Assembly: GCA_946811185.2 (NCBI GenBank)
Contig: OX328106.1
Coordinates: 47,504,311 to 47,568,310, forward strand
Source of the DNA: Hippopus hippopus
Taxonomy: Eukaryota > Mollusca > Bivalvia > Cardiida > Cardiidae
Reading direction: 5' to 3'
Length of the DNA stretch: 64,000 nt
Shown here in pieces: positions 10,113 through 22,107 of this stretch. The notes under the pieces are model-generated. The model was not told the DNA's origin, made no database searches, and saw only the letters and a list, made by a program, of their open reading frames with translations. A program made the translations under genes and the position numbers. Position 1 is the first letter of the stretch; each line of letters opens with the position of its first letter.

Positions 10113-10201
10113 TAATTCTCCCCGCCATAGTTACGGTAACTATAGATACACACGTCAGAAAGGAACGCAATAACAACGCCATCTTGTTTGATCTGTCTTG
10201 T
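10113..10201 (-). CDS. First coding exon of an iGluR-like gene (signal peptide)
   Basis: Minus-strand exon with a clear acceptor (pyrimidine tract, TTTCAG) before 10201 and a strong donor (A|GTAAGT) after 10113. The ATG is at 10182, so coding is 10182-10113: 23 codons plus one base. The product begins MALLLRSFLTCVSIVTVT, a typical hydrophobic signal peptide, then MAGRI. It ends in phase 1, which fits the exon at 7302-7168. It is the probable 5' coding end of the receptor-like gene whose other exons lie at 7168-7302, 5060-5200, 2159-2305, 1079-1141 and 470-568. The upstream acceptor implies a further 5'-UTR exon to the right that I could not locate. Confidence 0.55.
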
Positions 10202-10204
10202 CTG

Positions 10205-10480
10205 AAATGCAAACAACAGAAATAATTAATAATGAAACTTGGCACAACACAACATATCAAGTAGTTTTGCAGAAGGCGTACTGTAGAGCTATATCAAGAT
10301 AAGACTGCACAAAATGTGCAGTCCAATCTGCAATGTACATTATTGTCCTATTATTGACTCTGAAGTATGACCAAGGAGACCCTTCTTTACAGAATTAACA
10401 ACTTTCAGGATAAAAAGGTATTTATATACATTTGTAGGCGGCAGAAGAGTTAGTTAATGACTTATTAACTGGGAAAGTTC
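10205..10480. other. Upstream region of the iGluR-like first coding exon
   Basis: Contains a degraded family D hairpin (about 10290-10325, GACTGCACAAAATGTGCAGT). No promoter or UTR exon could be assigned. Confidence 0.3.
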
Positions 10481-10489
10481 GGTTTTATG

Positions 10490-11150
10490 GCTCTTTAGAG
10501 AGCACAATCAGAGACAACAACCCATCCTTTCGAACGTTGTCTGCGCATGTCAGTTTCTTCTTAGATTAGGCCTGCCTGCTATGACGCATCATTATTCTGT
10601 ACAGGATAAATATTAATACGCAGTGCGTAAACAACAACAAAAACTCTGCCGCTGTAAAGGCAGCAAGTGGAAAATGGCTATTAATAATAAGTATGTGGAA
10701 AAATCAAGTCTATTTATCGATCTAAATTTCTTTGAAATACTATAATTTTACACGGGAATTTTTAAAACAAAAAAAAAAACCTATTGTTTACTGCAAATCT
10801 TTGCATACAGTTTCTAAATATTGACATGGGGAAAACTGGGGTTTGTGCAACAGACTTTGACAACAAAAATAACGTGCCCAAAATGCCGGGCTTATATACC
10901 GGGGTTGTTTCTCAAACTTATAGGGGCTTTGTTTACGAATGACTGACCAATGCCAAGGTATCATGCTAGCTAACCGTGGCTAGATGAATCGTGCCCGGTA
11001 CCGTTTTATTGAGTGAACGTTTATTTTGAAAATCGAAGTAACGGTTGCCGTTATGAGAAGTAGTCTGTTTCTGTACCCAGGATGCCAAAATCAAATAGGT
11101 ATCTAGTTGAAAAATGTCGACCAGAGGAAGATAATGTCCTTTCGAAATGA
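10490..11150. repeat. Dispersed repeat family I, copy 1
   Basis: Matches 58250-58610 over several stretches, for example GTTGTCTGCGCATGTCA, CGTTTTATTGAGTGAACGTT, AAGTAACGGTTG and TTCTGTACCCAGGATGC. It has no open frame, and its type is unknown. Confidence 0.5.
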
Positions 11151-11419
11151 AATTCGACTGTAATGAATCTACAAGAGGACAGATAGCTTGACCGAGTTGG
11201 CTCGCGTGCGTCACAAGTTCGATCTCTGACCAGATAAAATCTTACAATGGTTGTTAAGTCAATGTCTGTCGCATCATAAAGTAAGTATGACTATCATTTG
11301 TTCAAGAGAGTGCACTTATTGGGGGTGGGGTGGGGGAGTAACAGTCAAAAGTCGTTTATTGATTGGTTGTTAGATTGATTAAATACTTTGTCAGTCAGAG
11401 TTTGTACCAATCAAACTCG

Positions 11420-11632
11420 TGTTTTACCGAACCTGAGATAGACATCTTTTGAAAACAGTGTGGGAAAAAGAGAAAATGCTGGTTACCAGCATTTTCTCTT
11501 TTTCCTACAATGTTTTCTACCCTTAAAACCATAATACCGACCATTTAGCCACTTTTGATTTGTGGTTTGGAAATAATCTCAATATGGACAAACCCATTAT
11601 ATTCACAGTCGTCTGAAAGAGTTGAAGTAAAA
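11420..11632. mobile_element. MITE family A copy
   Basis: Palindromic centre at 11453-11520 around GGTTACC, with degenerate ends. Confidence 0.6.
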
Positions 11633-11879
11633 GGCGAAAAATTACTTAAGCAGGAAAAAATATTAATTTAGATTTGCTTACAAAGAAAAAGATATTGAAT
11701 AGACAGAGAAAATTAGGTTAAAGAAAACAATGGGGAGAGATGACGTAAATGAAGTTTGAATAAGCGAATCGTGATAGCAAAACATAGGGATCGTTAAAGA
11801 TAGATCATATTAGTAATAGTCATTTCCAAGAACCCTAGAATCCAGACACACGTTGAATTTCAAATTTAACTAATTAATT

Positions 11880-12112
11880 CTTTTACACACGACCAAAGTT
11901 TAACAACCCGGAAGAAAAAAAAAGGTTTTGGAAAACCTCGCGAAAAAAGGGTAAAATGTTAGTAATCAGCCGTTCCCACTTTTCCCATAATGACATCTGC
12001 TTTTTAAAAGTGAGAAAAATTATTCAAGCCACATTGTTTTTTTAATCCTAAAGTGCTTTAAATTTCGACAAGTCTAAACTAAAGTCGTAGGGTTAAGGGT
12101 AATGATTAACCC
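11880..12112. mobile_element. MITE family A copy, degenerate
   Basis: The arms GAAAAAAGGGTAAAATG and CCACTTTTCCCATAATG are still recognisable, but the centre has lost its symmetry. Confidence 0.4.
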
Positions 12113-12325
12113 TTAGGCTGCTAAGAGCGTACTCAACAACTTTTAGCGGACAGTGTAGATCAAGATCAGACTGCACAGAACGTGCAGTCTGATCTTGGAT
12201 CTACATTGTCCGATAAAGAGATATCTTTCCCACATAAATACCTTTGAAATAGCAAAATTTGGGGATTTTTTACCATCGGCTTGAAAGTTTAATTTTATTA
12301 ATTTAGCGGGATAACGGTTAACTCT
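12108..12325. mobile_element. Hairpin MITE family D copy
   Basis: Left end TTAACCCTTAGGCTGCTAAG; right end TTTAGCGGGATAACGGTTAA. The hairpin at 12150-12212 has arms GCGGACAGTGTAGATCAAGA and its complement around CAGACTGCAC/GTGCAGTCTG. TTAA at the borders suggests the same TTAA target preference as family A, which follows directly and shares the TTAA at 12318. Confidence 0.65.
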
Positions 12326-12555
12326 TTACCAAACAATCCTTGGTTTTCACGACTCTTTGAAAGAAGCCTTTTGAAAACATTGTGGGGAAAGGAGAAAATG
12401 CTGGTAACCAGCGTTTTCTCCTTTTTCCACAATGTTTTCTACCCTTCCCAAAAAAAAAAAAAAAAAATTCATTTTTTGAGTCACTTTAGTTTTGTCGTCT
12501 TCTAATGCTTTCAATTTGGAACAGTCTAAAATTTTGTCGTCTGGTAAAGAGTTAA
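12318..12555. mobile_element. MITE family A, best-preserved copy
   Basis: Bounded by TTAA on both sides, with inverted ends CTCTTTACCA and TGGTAAAGAG. The internal palindrome is GAAAACATTGTGGGGAAAGG .. TTTCCACAATGTTTTC. The TTAA duplication plus short CC/CT-TTTACCA ends points to a piggyBac-type transposase acting in trans (inference). Confidence 0.7.
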
Positions 12556-12784
12556 ATCACAAAGGATATTTATAAATAGATTTAACCCATTTATTTGTAG
12601 CTTATTTCCAGTTATATTCTATAACTAGTTCTAAAGATATAACGGAGAACATTAAAAATGTCTACTTAGAAAGATGTGAACCCCTTGTAAGAAAAGGAGC
12701 AACTACTTATAAAACTTTATTTCTCTATTTTCTTCAATGTTTTCAAAGTTTCCGGCTTTAAAACTCTTATTTGTGTAGTAAAGG

Positions 12785-13000
12785 TGTAACCCTTAGGTTG
12801 CTAAGCACGAATCACTGACCTTTTGCGGACAGTGTAGATCAAGATCAGACTGCACAGAACGTGCAGTCTGATCTTGGATCTACACTGCCCGATGAAGAGA
12901 TATCTTTCCAACTTAAATACCTTTGACATAGCGAAATTTGGGTTTTTTTACCATCTGCTTGACAGTTTCATTTTACTTATTTTGCGGATAACGGTTAAAT
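12785..13000. mobile_element. Hairpin MITE family D copy
   Basis: AACCCTTAGGTTGCTAAGC left end, hairpin 12825-12895, right end TTTTGCGGATAACGGTTAA. Confidence 0.65.
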
Positions 13001-13284
13001 CTCAAAGGATATTTATAAATAGATTTAACCCATTGCTTTGTAGCCTATTTCCAATTATGTCACGTAACTAGTACTGAAGACATAACGGGGAAATACCAAG
13101 AACACAAAATATAAAATAAATGTCTACTTTGAAAGATGTGAACTACGTTGCAAGAAAAGAAGTGACTACCTATAAAACTTTTTTCCCCTTTTTTCTTCAA
13201 TGTTTTCAAAGTTTCCGAGAGCAGGGGGGAGGGGAGGGGGGGGGGGCGGGGCTTTAAAACTCTTATCTTTTGTGCAGTAAAGGT

Positions 13285-13512
13285 TTAACCGTTGTCCTAT
13301 TTTATAAGTGAAATGAAACATTTAAGCCGATGGTAAAAACCCCAATTTTAATACTTCAAAGGTATTTTTTTTAGAGAAAATACGCCTCTATCGGACAGTG
13401 CAGATCAAAGATCAGTCTGCACGTTTTGTGCAGTCTGATCTTGATCTACACAGTCCGCAAAAGGTCAGTGACTCGCGCTTAGCAGGATAAGGGCTTAATA
13501 GATAAATGTCAT
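13285..13512. mobile_element. Hairpin MITE family D copy, opposite orientation
   Basis: Begins with the family right end (GGTTTAACCGTTGTCCTATT), hairpin at 13392-13462, and ends CGCTTAGCAGGATAAGGGCT. Confidence 0.6.
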
Positions 13513-13648
13513 CAATAGAAAGTTTTGTGATGGTAGATCTAGAACATAGTAATATATCACTTTTGTCATAAAATGTAAGTGCATTACGCCCCGTAAATTA
13601 GACAAATTGAATTGATAATGTGCATTATTTAAACCATTTTTCCGTCAT

Positions 13649-13873
13649 AAATGTATATTACCCTTTTCCAGACAGTAAAATCTTAGAATGGTTGACTTTG
13701 ATAGCATTTTAAAAATGGCTCTAAAGATTCAGTTCGTCTTTGAAAGATTGGAAAAAAATTGTGGGAAAAGGAGAAAATGCTAGTAACCAGCATTTTCTCC
13801 TTTTCCCACATTTTTTTCAAAAGCTTTGTCCCCAAGTTGTTGAAATATGCTATTATTTGGTAAACTGTTAAAC
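13649..13873. mobile_element. MITE family A copy
   Basis: Palindrome centre at 13752-13812 around GTAACC. The right end reads TTTGGTAAACTGTTAAAC. Confidence 0.6.
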
Positions 13874-13879
13874 CGTTCT

Positions 13880-14595
13880 CACGTTTTATGATTATTTTAC
13901 ATTTAACGTGTCAGTTTCAACCCGTCTTCGAAAACATCGTTCTAATTAGATAAATTGTCCGTAATGAGAAATTTCACCACTTGCCACGATATTTTCTGAG
14001 CCTGTGACTCAGTCTTGATATTTTTCTCTTCTAACTTCTTTTTCTCGTTTTTTTTTGTGTGTGTTGCAAAGTTCAATTTGAGTGTTTTGAAAACTAGGAA
14101 ATGCTTATTTAGTCCCAGACAATATTACACGACCTAGTGAGCTGCAGATTTATTATTTCTTTATCCATTTTTTTTTTTAACATTGTTTAACTTCAATTTT
14201 TTTGTGTAAGGGCGTTTTATAACTTCATAACAAAGACACTAAATTCACACCACCGATAATGATGAATATTGAATGATGGGCGGAATCAAGACGTTGCAAA
14301 AAGATGGTTTACTACTAGTGCAGCACCGGCTGTGCCCTTATTCGAGATTCTTCGATCTTTAAACCCTCACAGCGCCATATAGACGAGACCAAAATTTTCT
14401 AATGAATGTCGTAGGAATTCGGGACACAATATTGTTACATTAGGCATTCAGTGGTTGTATTCATATTTATGTAATAACTTTAGCTGCAAAATTCCATCTT
14501 GTTTCTATTATTTTTCATGTATCACGTCAACAAAACGAAAGTCATCAATAACTTCTCTCGATGAATGTTACTTGCTTTCATAGTTGTGGCATCTG
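13880..14595. other. AT-rich region, nothing recognised
   Basis: Several T runs but no supported gene or repeat. Confidence 0.3.
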
Positions 14596-14597
14596 TG

Positions 14598-14825
14598 TAA
14601 CCCTTTACCAAACAGTCACTCGTTTTAATGACCCTGAGGAAGAGTTCTTCTGAAAACATTGTGGGAAAAGAAGAAAATGCTGGTTACCAGCATTTTCTCC
14701 TTTTCCCGCAATGTTTTCTACTCTTCCAAAGTCAAGTTTCAATTTTTGAGTCACGTTTATTTTGTCGTCTGCAAATGCTTTCAATTTGGACAAGTCTGAG
14801 ATTTTGTGGTTTGGTAAATAGTTAA
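14598..14825. mobile_element. MITE family A copy
   Basis: Starts GTAACCCTTTACCAAACAG and ends TTTGGTAAATAGTTAAG. Palindrome centre at 14652-14720. Confidence 0.65.
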
Positions 14826-14835
14826 GAAATGAAAT

Positions 14836-15105
14836 GAGCTGCGCTCTGGGATAAGGTTTTTTTTTGTATCTCCGTTATACCTTATGCCAAGCAAGTCATG
14901 GCATCACTGTTTTTCCATAAAACCCCTTTTAACTAATAACAGACTGAATCATGAGGTAGAACGGTCCGTTGACATGCAGAAAGTTGGCCTATAGCAAAAA
15001 GTTCGACCCATGTCTGTCTGCGCGGACTGTGCAGGCTGATGTGGTTCGATACTTTTTGCAGATGTATGAAACACCCTTTTCACAGATCTTGGCGCAACTT
15101 CAACC
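14836..15105 (+). mobile_element. MITE family B copy, diverged
   Basis: GAGCTGCGCTCTGGGATAAG start. The hairpin at 15000-15050 is partly decayed. Confidence 0.5.
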
Positions 15106-15384
15106 TGATAGATTCATCCAAAGTAAACATCACTATAAAACCTCACAAAGGTAACAATATAAACAACATAAATTAAAAATGTGGTATAGATCAGAACATT
15201 TTAACACTCATACATGAGCTCCGATGGTGATGAATAAGTGAAACAGATATTAACTCTTTCAGCATATTAAGTTATTTAAACTCGACCGACTTTGATAGAA
15301 ACACAATCGACTGATACTAAAAGTGACTTTTTCCCTATAGGCTTCACTGAACAAGCTAAGAGTATTAATCTAAAATCTTAATCC

Positions 15385-15840
15385 TAGATCATTAATCTAA
15401 GCTCAGACTGCACGTTCTGACTGTGATCCATGCCTGTCTGTAAAAGCCACTGTATTTCGCCCATGGCTCCGAGGGTTAACCCATAACCTGCTAAATAACT
15501 AGAATAAAACTTTCATGCCGATAGTAGAAACCCAAATATTGCTATTACAAAGTTTTTTGGGGGGAGATATATCTCCTTATCGGACAGTGTAGATCCAAGA
15601 TCAGACTGCACGTTCTGTGCAGTCTGATCTTGATCTACACTGTCCGCAAAAGGTGCGTGAGTCGCGCTTAGCAGCTCAAGGGTTAACAGCCAATAAGAAA
15701 GACCCAGCATATTATCATCATTTACAATTCGTTGGGTTTAAGATGTTTCACAAGTCATCGGTCCGTATAGATACAAGATAAGGCTGTGCGTTTTGTGCAT
15801 TCTTATCTTGATATACACTCTTCTCAAAATTATCTGAAAT
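15385..15840. mobile_element. Hairpin family D cluster
   Basis: Three hairpins of the GACAGTGTAGATC/GCAGTCTG type. One is a truncated unit at 15385-15435. One is a full unit at 15475-15690 (reverse orientation, ending CGCTTAGCAGCTCAAGGGTT AAC). One is a diverged unit at 15745-15835. Confidence 0.6.
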
Positions 15841-15944
15841 TGTTGAGAATTTTGAAGGCTTAACCCTTTAAACAATTGATGAAATGGATTACGTCGCCAT
15901 TTTCAAGTCCATATGACATACCCAAATGTTTATATAGTGCAAAC

Positions 15945-16560
15945 TTAAAGGCCAAAAGTAAATAATGCGGGTGTTAAAATGCATTTACATTTAAATCATA
16001 CCATTTAAAAGTATGGAAATTATTGTGAAGATGACAATCTGTTATTGTACAGTCGGTCCAAGTGTTAGTCGCTGGCAGAAAAACGAATTTTAAAAGTAGG
16101 TCAAGAGTTGCCAGGTCATTCTATCTTTTGTTTACTTTCTATCCTTCTACCTTTCTAAAAGGTATGACCTGAATTCAAATACATCATAACACCCGCTTCG
16201 TGTACTTTTGGCCGCTGAAACATTGGGGCTTTCGGGACCCAGTAAATAATGCGGGAGTTAAAACGCATTTAAATTTAAAACGTACCATTAAGATGTATGG
16301 AAATTATTGTAAAGATGACATTCTGTTATTGTAGGGTAGTTCCAAGTGTTAGTCGCTGACAGAAAAAATAATTTCAGAAAGGTTAAAAAGTAAACAAAAG
16401 ATAGAACGACTCGGCAAGTTTTGACCTTGTTTTGTAATGCATTTTTCCGTATTTTTCTACAATAACTTCCATACCATTTTAAATGGTATTATTTTAATTT
16501 AGAAATATTTCATCGGTCGACTTGCTTACTTTTGGCCGCCACTGGTTCTTTCAAGGCTAT
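15945..16560. mobile_element. Foldback family E, two adjacent copies
   Basis: Two units (15945-16215 and 16230-16560) repeat GTAAATAATGCGGG(T/A)GTTAA, a palindromic AATAATTTCCATAC-type stretch, and CCAAGTGTTAGTCGCTG. Each ends with TACTTTTGGCCGC. The unit at 5228-5580 is the same family. Confidence 0.6.
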
Positions 16561-16861
16561 TGTGACCTGAACATCTCACAAAACGTGTGATAATGGTTAT
16601 CAAAGATTACACTTCACATTCTCTGTAGTCTGATCTTAATCTATATCGTCTGCCAAAGTATGTCACTGTGTACCAATTCTGCGAAGAGTTCGACAGAATG
16701 GCTTAGAATAGCAGTGAAAGCACCATGAAATATTCATACAATGTTCCCGCAGTTATGTTTGTCGCTAATGCAACGCATGGATATATTTAATTGATTATTG
16801 GTTCGTATATAATTCTATTGAAACCTAATTGAAGCTTAACTCCTACTTGTAAAATTTGAGT

Positions 16862-17112
16862 TATGATCTGTGAAAAAGTGGTTTAATATATCTGCAAAAA
16901 GTATCGACCCAGGTCAGCCTGCGCAGTCCGCGCAGGCTGACCTGAGTCGAAACTTTTTGTTATTGGTAAATTTTCTGCATGTTAAAGGGCATATCTGTGC
17001 CATGACTTAGCCAGTTTTTAGACAAGGTGGAGTCATATTATATGCAACGGTTTGCTTGGCATAATGCATTGCCAAGATGTATTAAACCCCATTTCTTGCG
17101 AGAGCACTGCTC
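16862..17112 (-). mobile_element. MITE family B copy, reverse orientation
   Basis: Hairpin at about 16905-16952 with the core CAGCCTGCGCAGTCCGCGCA. The ends are degenerate. Confidence 0.6.
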
Positions 17113-17365
17113 CTTTATACTTGAATGAGTTAAAAGTCGCTATCAACAATATTTCAGACATATTAAGGCAGCGAATCACTTCTTTCACGTCCTACAGGGG
17201 TCGCAGGAGTACCAGTTCGGGGCTCTGGAGTGCCTTGCCGGGAAACTACTAGTATCTGTCACGTGACCACAGTCGCCAGGCAATGATCGAACCACGATTT
17301 GCTCTGTGAAAATTAAACCGTATCAGTCATAGAGGAGAAGAGAAATATCCGATAGGGTATGATAT

Positions 17366-17909
17366 GAGCCATGATCTGTGAAAAGGGGGCTTAGTTCATA
17401 TGCAAAAAGTATCGACCCAGATCAGCCTACGCAGCCCGCGAAGGCTGACCTGGGTCGATTCATTTTGCTATGGGTCAATTTTGTGCATGTCCTAAGGTTA
17501 TTGTACCTCATGATTAAATCAGTTGTTAGACAAAATGGATTTTATGGGTCCATAAGTATGTGATGACTTGCTTGGTATAATGCATCATGGAGATGCATTA
17601 AGCCCCCCTTTCCCAGAGCGCGACTCATCTATATTTGAGCCGTGCTCTGGCAAAAGGGGGCTTAATGCATCTCCGTAATCCATCATACCAAGAAAGCCAT
17701 CACATACTTATGGATCCATAATAGCCACTTTTTTTTAACAACCGACTCAATCATGAGGTAGACTGATCCTTTGACATGCAGAAAATCGACCAATAGCGAA
17801 AAGTTTCGGCCCAGGTCAGCCTGCGCGGACTGCGCAGGCTGACCTGGGTCGAAACTTTTCGCAGATGCATTAAGCCCCCTTTTCACAGAGCGCGACTCAT
17901 TTTTATACT
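17366..17909. mobile_element. Two MITE family B copies, head to head
   Basis: One copy in reverse orientation (17366-17626) is followed after about 10 bases by one in forward orientation (17637-17909). Both have recognisable ends (GAGCCATGATCTGTGAAAAG, CAGAGCGCGACTCAT) and GC-rich hairpins. The pair forms a larger inverted structure. Confidence 0.65.
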
Positions 17910-18249
17910 TAAGAACTTTGAAAGAGCAAATTTGTAGTTTACAGTTAGCTGTCTGGAAAGTTCCATTCAGAGTTTTTGGTAGTTTAAGGGTTGTTAAATG
18001 CACGTATAAAGCACTTTCCATCTGCTGCGTTTATGTAATTCAATGAATAGGCATTATTCTATCCATGCCAATTAATCGTAAATCCATTTTTTGTGCGTGA
18101 CATTTTCATTTTTATTAATGTTAACTAGAGCGATCACCATATCCATTCATCTATATGTTATGTTTTGCTGCAACACTAGACACATTGAGCTACATTTGAG
18201 CGCTGAGATTATTCTCGTTCGCTTTCGTGTGAACTACACTATAGGTAAT

Positions 18250-18435
18250 GTTTAAGCTGCTGAGCGCGATTCAAGGACCCTTTGCGGACAGTGTAGATCA
18301 AGATCAGACTGCTGATCTATACTGTCCAATAAGGAGATAATTTTACCGCCAAAATAACTTTGAAATAGCATTTTTTGGGTTTTTACAGTCGATTTGAAAG
18401 CTTCATATAAGTTATTTAGCAGGTAAAGGGATTAA
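18250..18435. mobile_element. Hairpin family D copy, hairpin arm deleted
   Basis: GCTGCTGAGCGCGATTC left end. The GCGGACAGTGTAGATCAAGA arm is followed directly by a shortened complementary arm. Confidence 0.5.
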
Positions 18436-18702
18436 CAGCATGATTACCTTGTTTCAAAATGACAGTCCTATTTACAAGTCTAATGTTTGTATTTATTTAA
18501 CTAAATCCTTTGTTGGGTCTAGAAATCAATAGTGAAGTTGCGAGAGTTCTAATGCGCTCTAATTGATTGGTTTCAAGTTCATTTCTGTATCAATCCGCTG
18601 TAACGCTTTATCCATCACTAGGTAAGTATGATATAGTGGCGGTTGAGTGGTTTACCTCTTTACCTCGCATCGAAGTTTTCGACTGGTCCATATTCAAAAT
18701 AT

Positions 18703-18951
18703 GTGAGCCCCCCTGTGGCAAAAGGAGCTTCAATGCATCTCCGTGACGCATTATACCAAGCAAACCACCACATACTTATGGATCAATAATAGCCGACTTT
18801 TCTTTTTCTAAACAACCGACCTAATTATGAGATAGACTGTCCTTGGACATACAGAAAATTGACCAGTAGCGAAAAGTTTCGGCTCAGGCCAGCCTGCGCA
18901 GTCGATACTTTCCCAGATGCATTAAGCCTTCTTTTCACGAAGCATGGCTCA
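18703..18951 (+). mobile_element. MITE family B copy, partial internal deletion
   Basis: The ends are present (GAGCCCCCCTGTGGCAAAAG, GAAGCATGGCTCAT). One arm of the internal hairpin is lost. Confidence 0.55.
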
Positions 18952-18959
18952 TATACAAA

Positions 18960-19125
18960 TGACAAATTGATTATTACTAAAATAATTTTTTTTTTTGTAT
19001 GTGTAAGGTTAAAAAAATATTGAACATAAAAGGAGAAAATGCTGGTTGACCGTATTTTCTCCATTTCCCATAATGATTTCAAAAGCCTTGTTCCGTAGGG
19101 TATCTAGAACTCGGTAATGTTTGTT
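18960..19125. mobile_element. MITE family A, degenerate copy
   Basis: AAGGAGAAAATGCTGGTTGA followed by a mutated right arm TTTTCTCCATTTCCCATAATG. Confidence 0.4.
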
Positions 19126-19564
19126 AAATGGGTAAGACATTTATTTTGCAACTCTTATTGTCAATTGTTCTGGTTTGATTATGCCTATTACTAGGTGGTC
19201 ACGTGGCATACTATAAGTGAAAGAACGTCCATTCCGATTTTTTATCCAACTGTCCGGTACAATGACTTTGCATTTAAAGGGTTAAAAGAAACCCAACTCT
19301 GTCCATCATCACAACACACGTAGCTCCTGGACGGTCCAATTGCTTGTATTTCGAGTTATGCCTCGATTTCTGTTCTCTGGGAAAGATATCATTTCTTGGG
19401 TATTGTCACACTTTATTTCATCATGTCTGCTAAGAGAACCGCTCTATTGTCATGAGCAATATCAGGGAAACGAACGTCAGACAATCATCCCACTACGCCA
19501 ACCAAGAATGTTCCAAATCAGGGTCTATTTTCATCAACCATACTTAATCTCATTCGAAGTTTAA

Positions 19565-19725
19565 TTCCAGATGTAAAAACTAACGCAACCTCTGATTAGC
19601 TAAACTGATCGGTTTAGGCGATCTGACGTTTTACCTTCAAATTTAGAAATTCTTACGAGTAGCACAAAGAATGTTCTTCAGAATTATTGGTGAATACGGG
19701 AACATAGGGCTTGGAGGAGGTTCGC
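19565..19725. mobile_element. MITE family H fragment
   Basis: CTAACGCAACCTCTGATTAGCT to AGAATTATTGGTGAATACGGG resembles one arm of the family H element (see 27460-27590). Confidence 0.4.
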
Positions 19726-20200
19726 CATTCTTGAATGTCCATGTATTTAGCCTACTGCCGACTGATGCCGATTTGTTATCGTTAAACTGTAGTCTTGATA
19801 AGATTCCTGAAGCACGTTTGCTGATAAATTATGATTCTCCATTCATACGTGTCGTATATCAGAAGGATACCATCGAACCGCATAAATTTGCAGACGGAAT
19901 CAATTTATTAAGTTCGCAGCCCATAGGTGAACCGGTCCAAATTACCCTCGCTTCGTTCCGCTGCCTTCTGCGCCTTGTCCTTCTCCTTTGGGCGGCATAT
20001 ACCTAAGTCTCATTCGGCCAACTTTCAAACCACGTCACTACACCAATAATCCAATCCTGTCCCAGGTCACTCCATCGTGACCAGTGTTGTCAAGGAGGAT
20101 TGAGTCAGGACTGAATAATTACAAGTTAAATGAATTGGCTACATTGCTATACAGAACTCCATGGCACCGTGTTCAAGACTACATCCAAGCATTATAAAAT

Positions 20201-20236
<36 letters not shown>

Positions 20237-20595
20237 CTATAACATAACGTAGTCTTATCAAAGGGGTTTATTTGTAACCGATTTGGCTGCATGATGACGT
20301 CAAACGGTAAAATCTATTTCAAGCCCAATTCAAGGAATTAATACTTTATAAGGTTAATGAGAAATAAATTGCTATTCATTGCACACAGTCAACGTCAGTC
20401 TGTTCACGATGACTGACAATATATTGTGTCAGAAATAGTTACTCGAAGACCGGTATGTAAATCAAATGAACGCTAATCTCCTCGCAGAAGAGAAAACACA
20501 TCTTTGAAATTCAGTACGTTCGGTCAGAAATTCTTACAGTATCAGCCGGGAGACATTGGCCAGTAATCACCTTCCTTTCTTAATTTCATTTTAGC
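19726..20595. other. Unassigned region with (TC)n tract
   Basis: A plus-strand frame stays open from about 19671 to 20006, but it starts inside a MITE fragment and shows no recognisable domain, so I do not call it. A (TC)n microsatellite lies at 20196-20232. Confidence 0.3.
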
Positions 20596-20599
20596 TCTA

Positions 20600-21420
20600 A
20601 TTATAGATTTAAGAAAGTTACGCAAATTCTGATTGGCTAAACCATCTGGTTTTGCCAGTCAAAGGTTGAGTTTCTTTTAAATTCAGAAAATCTTTGAGAA
20701 TTAGACTAAGAATGTTATGATGAATAGCTTCAACTTCAACTTCTCCTCAACGCCTCGTTGGGCATCTACTGAACATTCGCAAAGGGCTAGGACTGTGCGA
20801 TGTAAAAAACTGAAACGTAGAGGGTAACGTGATCCAGAAATATTAAAGTGGCATACACCAAACTTGTTTATACACTATACAGTCAATCGCCTAGCTCATT
20901 AGGCCTGGTACATTGGAAGAAACCGGACGGCAGACACCACGCTGGTGGGTAGAGTATTCCACTAGGTATGACTCTCGGAAACAGAGAGCATCGATAAGTG
21001 TTTACTTGGCAATGAATGTGGCTGAATAAACTTGCAGCCATTTCCCATTCTGGTAGATTAAACTAGAGCGGGCATTGGATGGTATGACAGAGGCACTGCA
21101 ACTAGTTTGTGAACAACTCTATAGAGGAAAATTAGGTCTGTACGTTGGCGTCGGGATTGTAAAGACGGCCATCGAAGTGATGAAATAATGGAGGTAACAC
21201 TGTCAGGTTGATGTGGATTATAAGGACATCCGGCCACAAATCTGGCTGAGTTACATAAAACCTGTTCAACTTGCTTAATTTGGGTCTCTTGTTGAGGGTT
21301 TCAAATTGTTCACCATTTATACTAAATTGTATAAAATGACAAATTCTCGAGAATTTTCTAGATTTTAAATTAACGCAAATTCTGATTGGTTAAATGGTTA
21401 GTGAATATAGGCCATGACCG
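20600..21420. repeat. Family H-related fragments and unassigned sequence
   Basis: Arms like AAGAAAGTTACGCAAATTCTG near 20610 and TTAACGCAAATTCTGATTGG near 21370 belong to family H. The sequence between is unassigned and shows no gene. Confidence 0.35.
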
Positions 21421-22100
21421 CAGGATTGAACAGTTGTAATACATACCCATATGAAATGGTTTAGATCATCTTTATCCCGCTGATATGGGATAATGGAACG
21501 GACTAACTGGTAATTTAGAATCAACATACCTGTATACATTTTCACATGGCATTTTTAAAAAAAAGTTGCTTAATACAAGTACAATATGACATTTGAAGTA
21601 CACTCCCCAACAAAGTAACTTACAGTGTGCCTAGTTGGTTCAGGATGATGATCAGTAAAAATTTAACGATTTTCACCTGTGCAGATTATGATGATAAAGG
21701 GAACCGCTAGTCATGTAATACTTAAATCAATACGGTGCAAACACGATGTTTTTCACGGGCAAAGCTTGTGCATTTCAGATCCGAATAATAAACTATTTCC
21801 GCTATTTTAGACCGTATATAAATTCTCCTGGAATCAATTCCTCCATATCATTGCCGTCCACTGCTCTATAAATTAGCTTTTCAGGGTTCTGAGTCCTTTG
21901 ATTGTCATTTACTTCTAGAGTAATGGATTAATAGTCTGTCTCGTGCGAATCATGATCTTTGCTTCACCTGTAGAAACAAGATCAGAGAGCATGTCTACAC
22001 AGCCCAATTGTTCTCCTATCTTTGATACCCAATTAATTATTGAAGTGTTATCATGTCGGTTTTAGATCAATACGATGATTCCCAAATGGGGATTCCTTTC
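21421..22100. other. Nothing recognised
   Basis: No open frame, hairpin or tandem repeat that I can support. Confidence 0.3.
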
Positions 22101-22107
22101 ATTGATT

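Noticed and set aside
19671..20006. 111-codon plus-strand frame
   Set aside because: It begins in a family H MITE fragment, has no acceptor or donor that I trust, and shows no recognisable domain.
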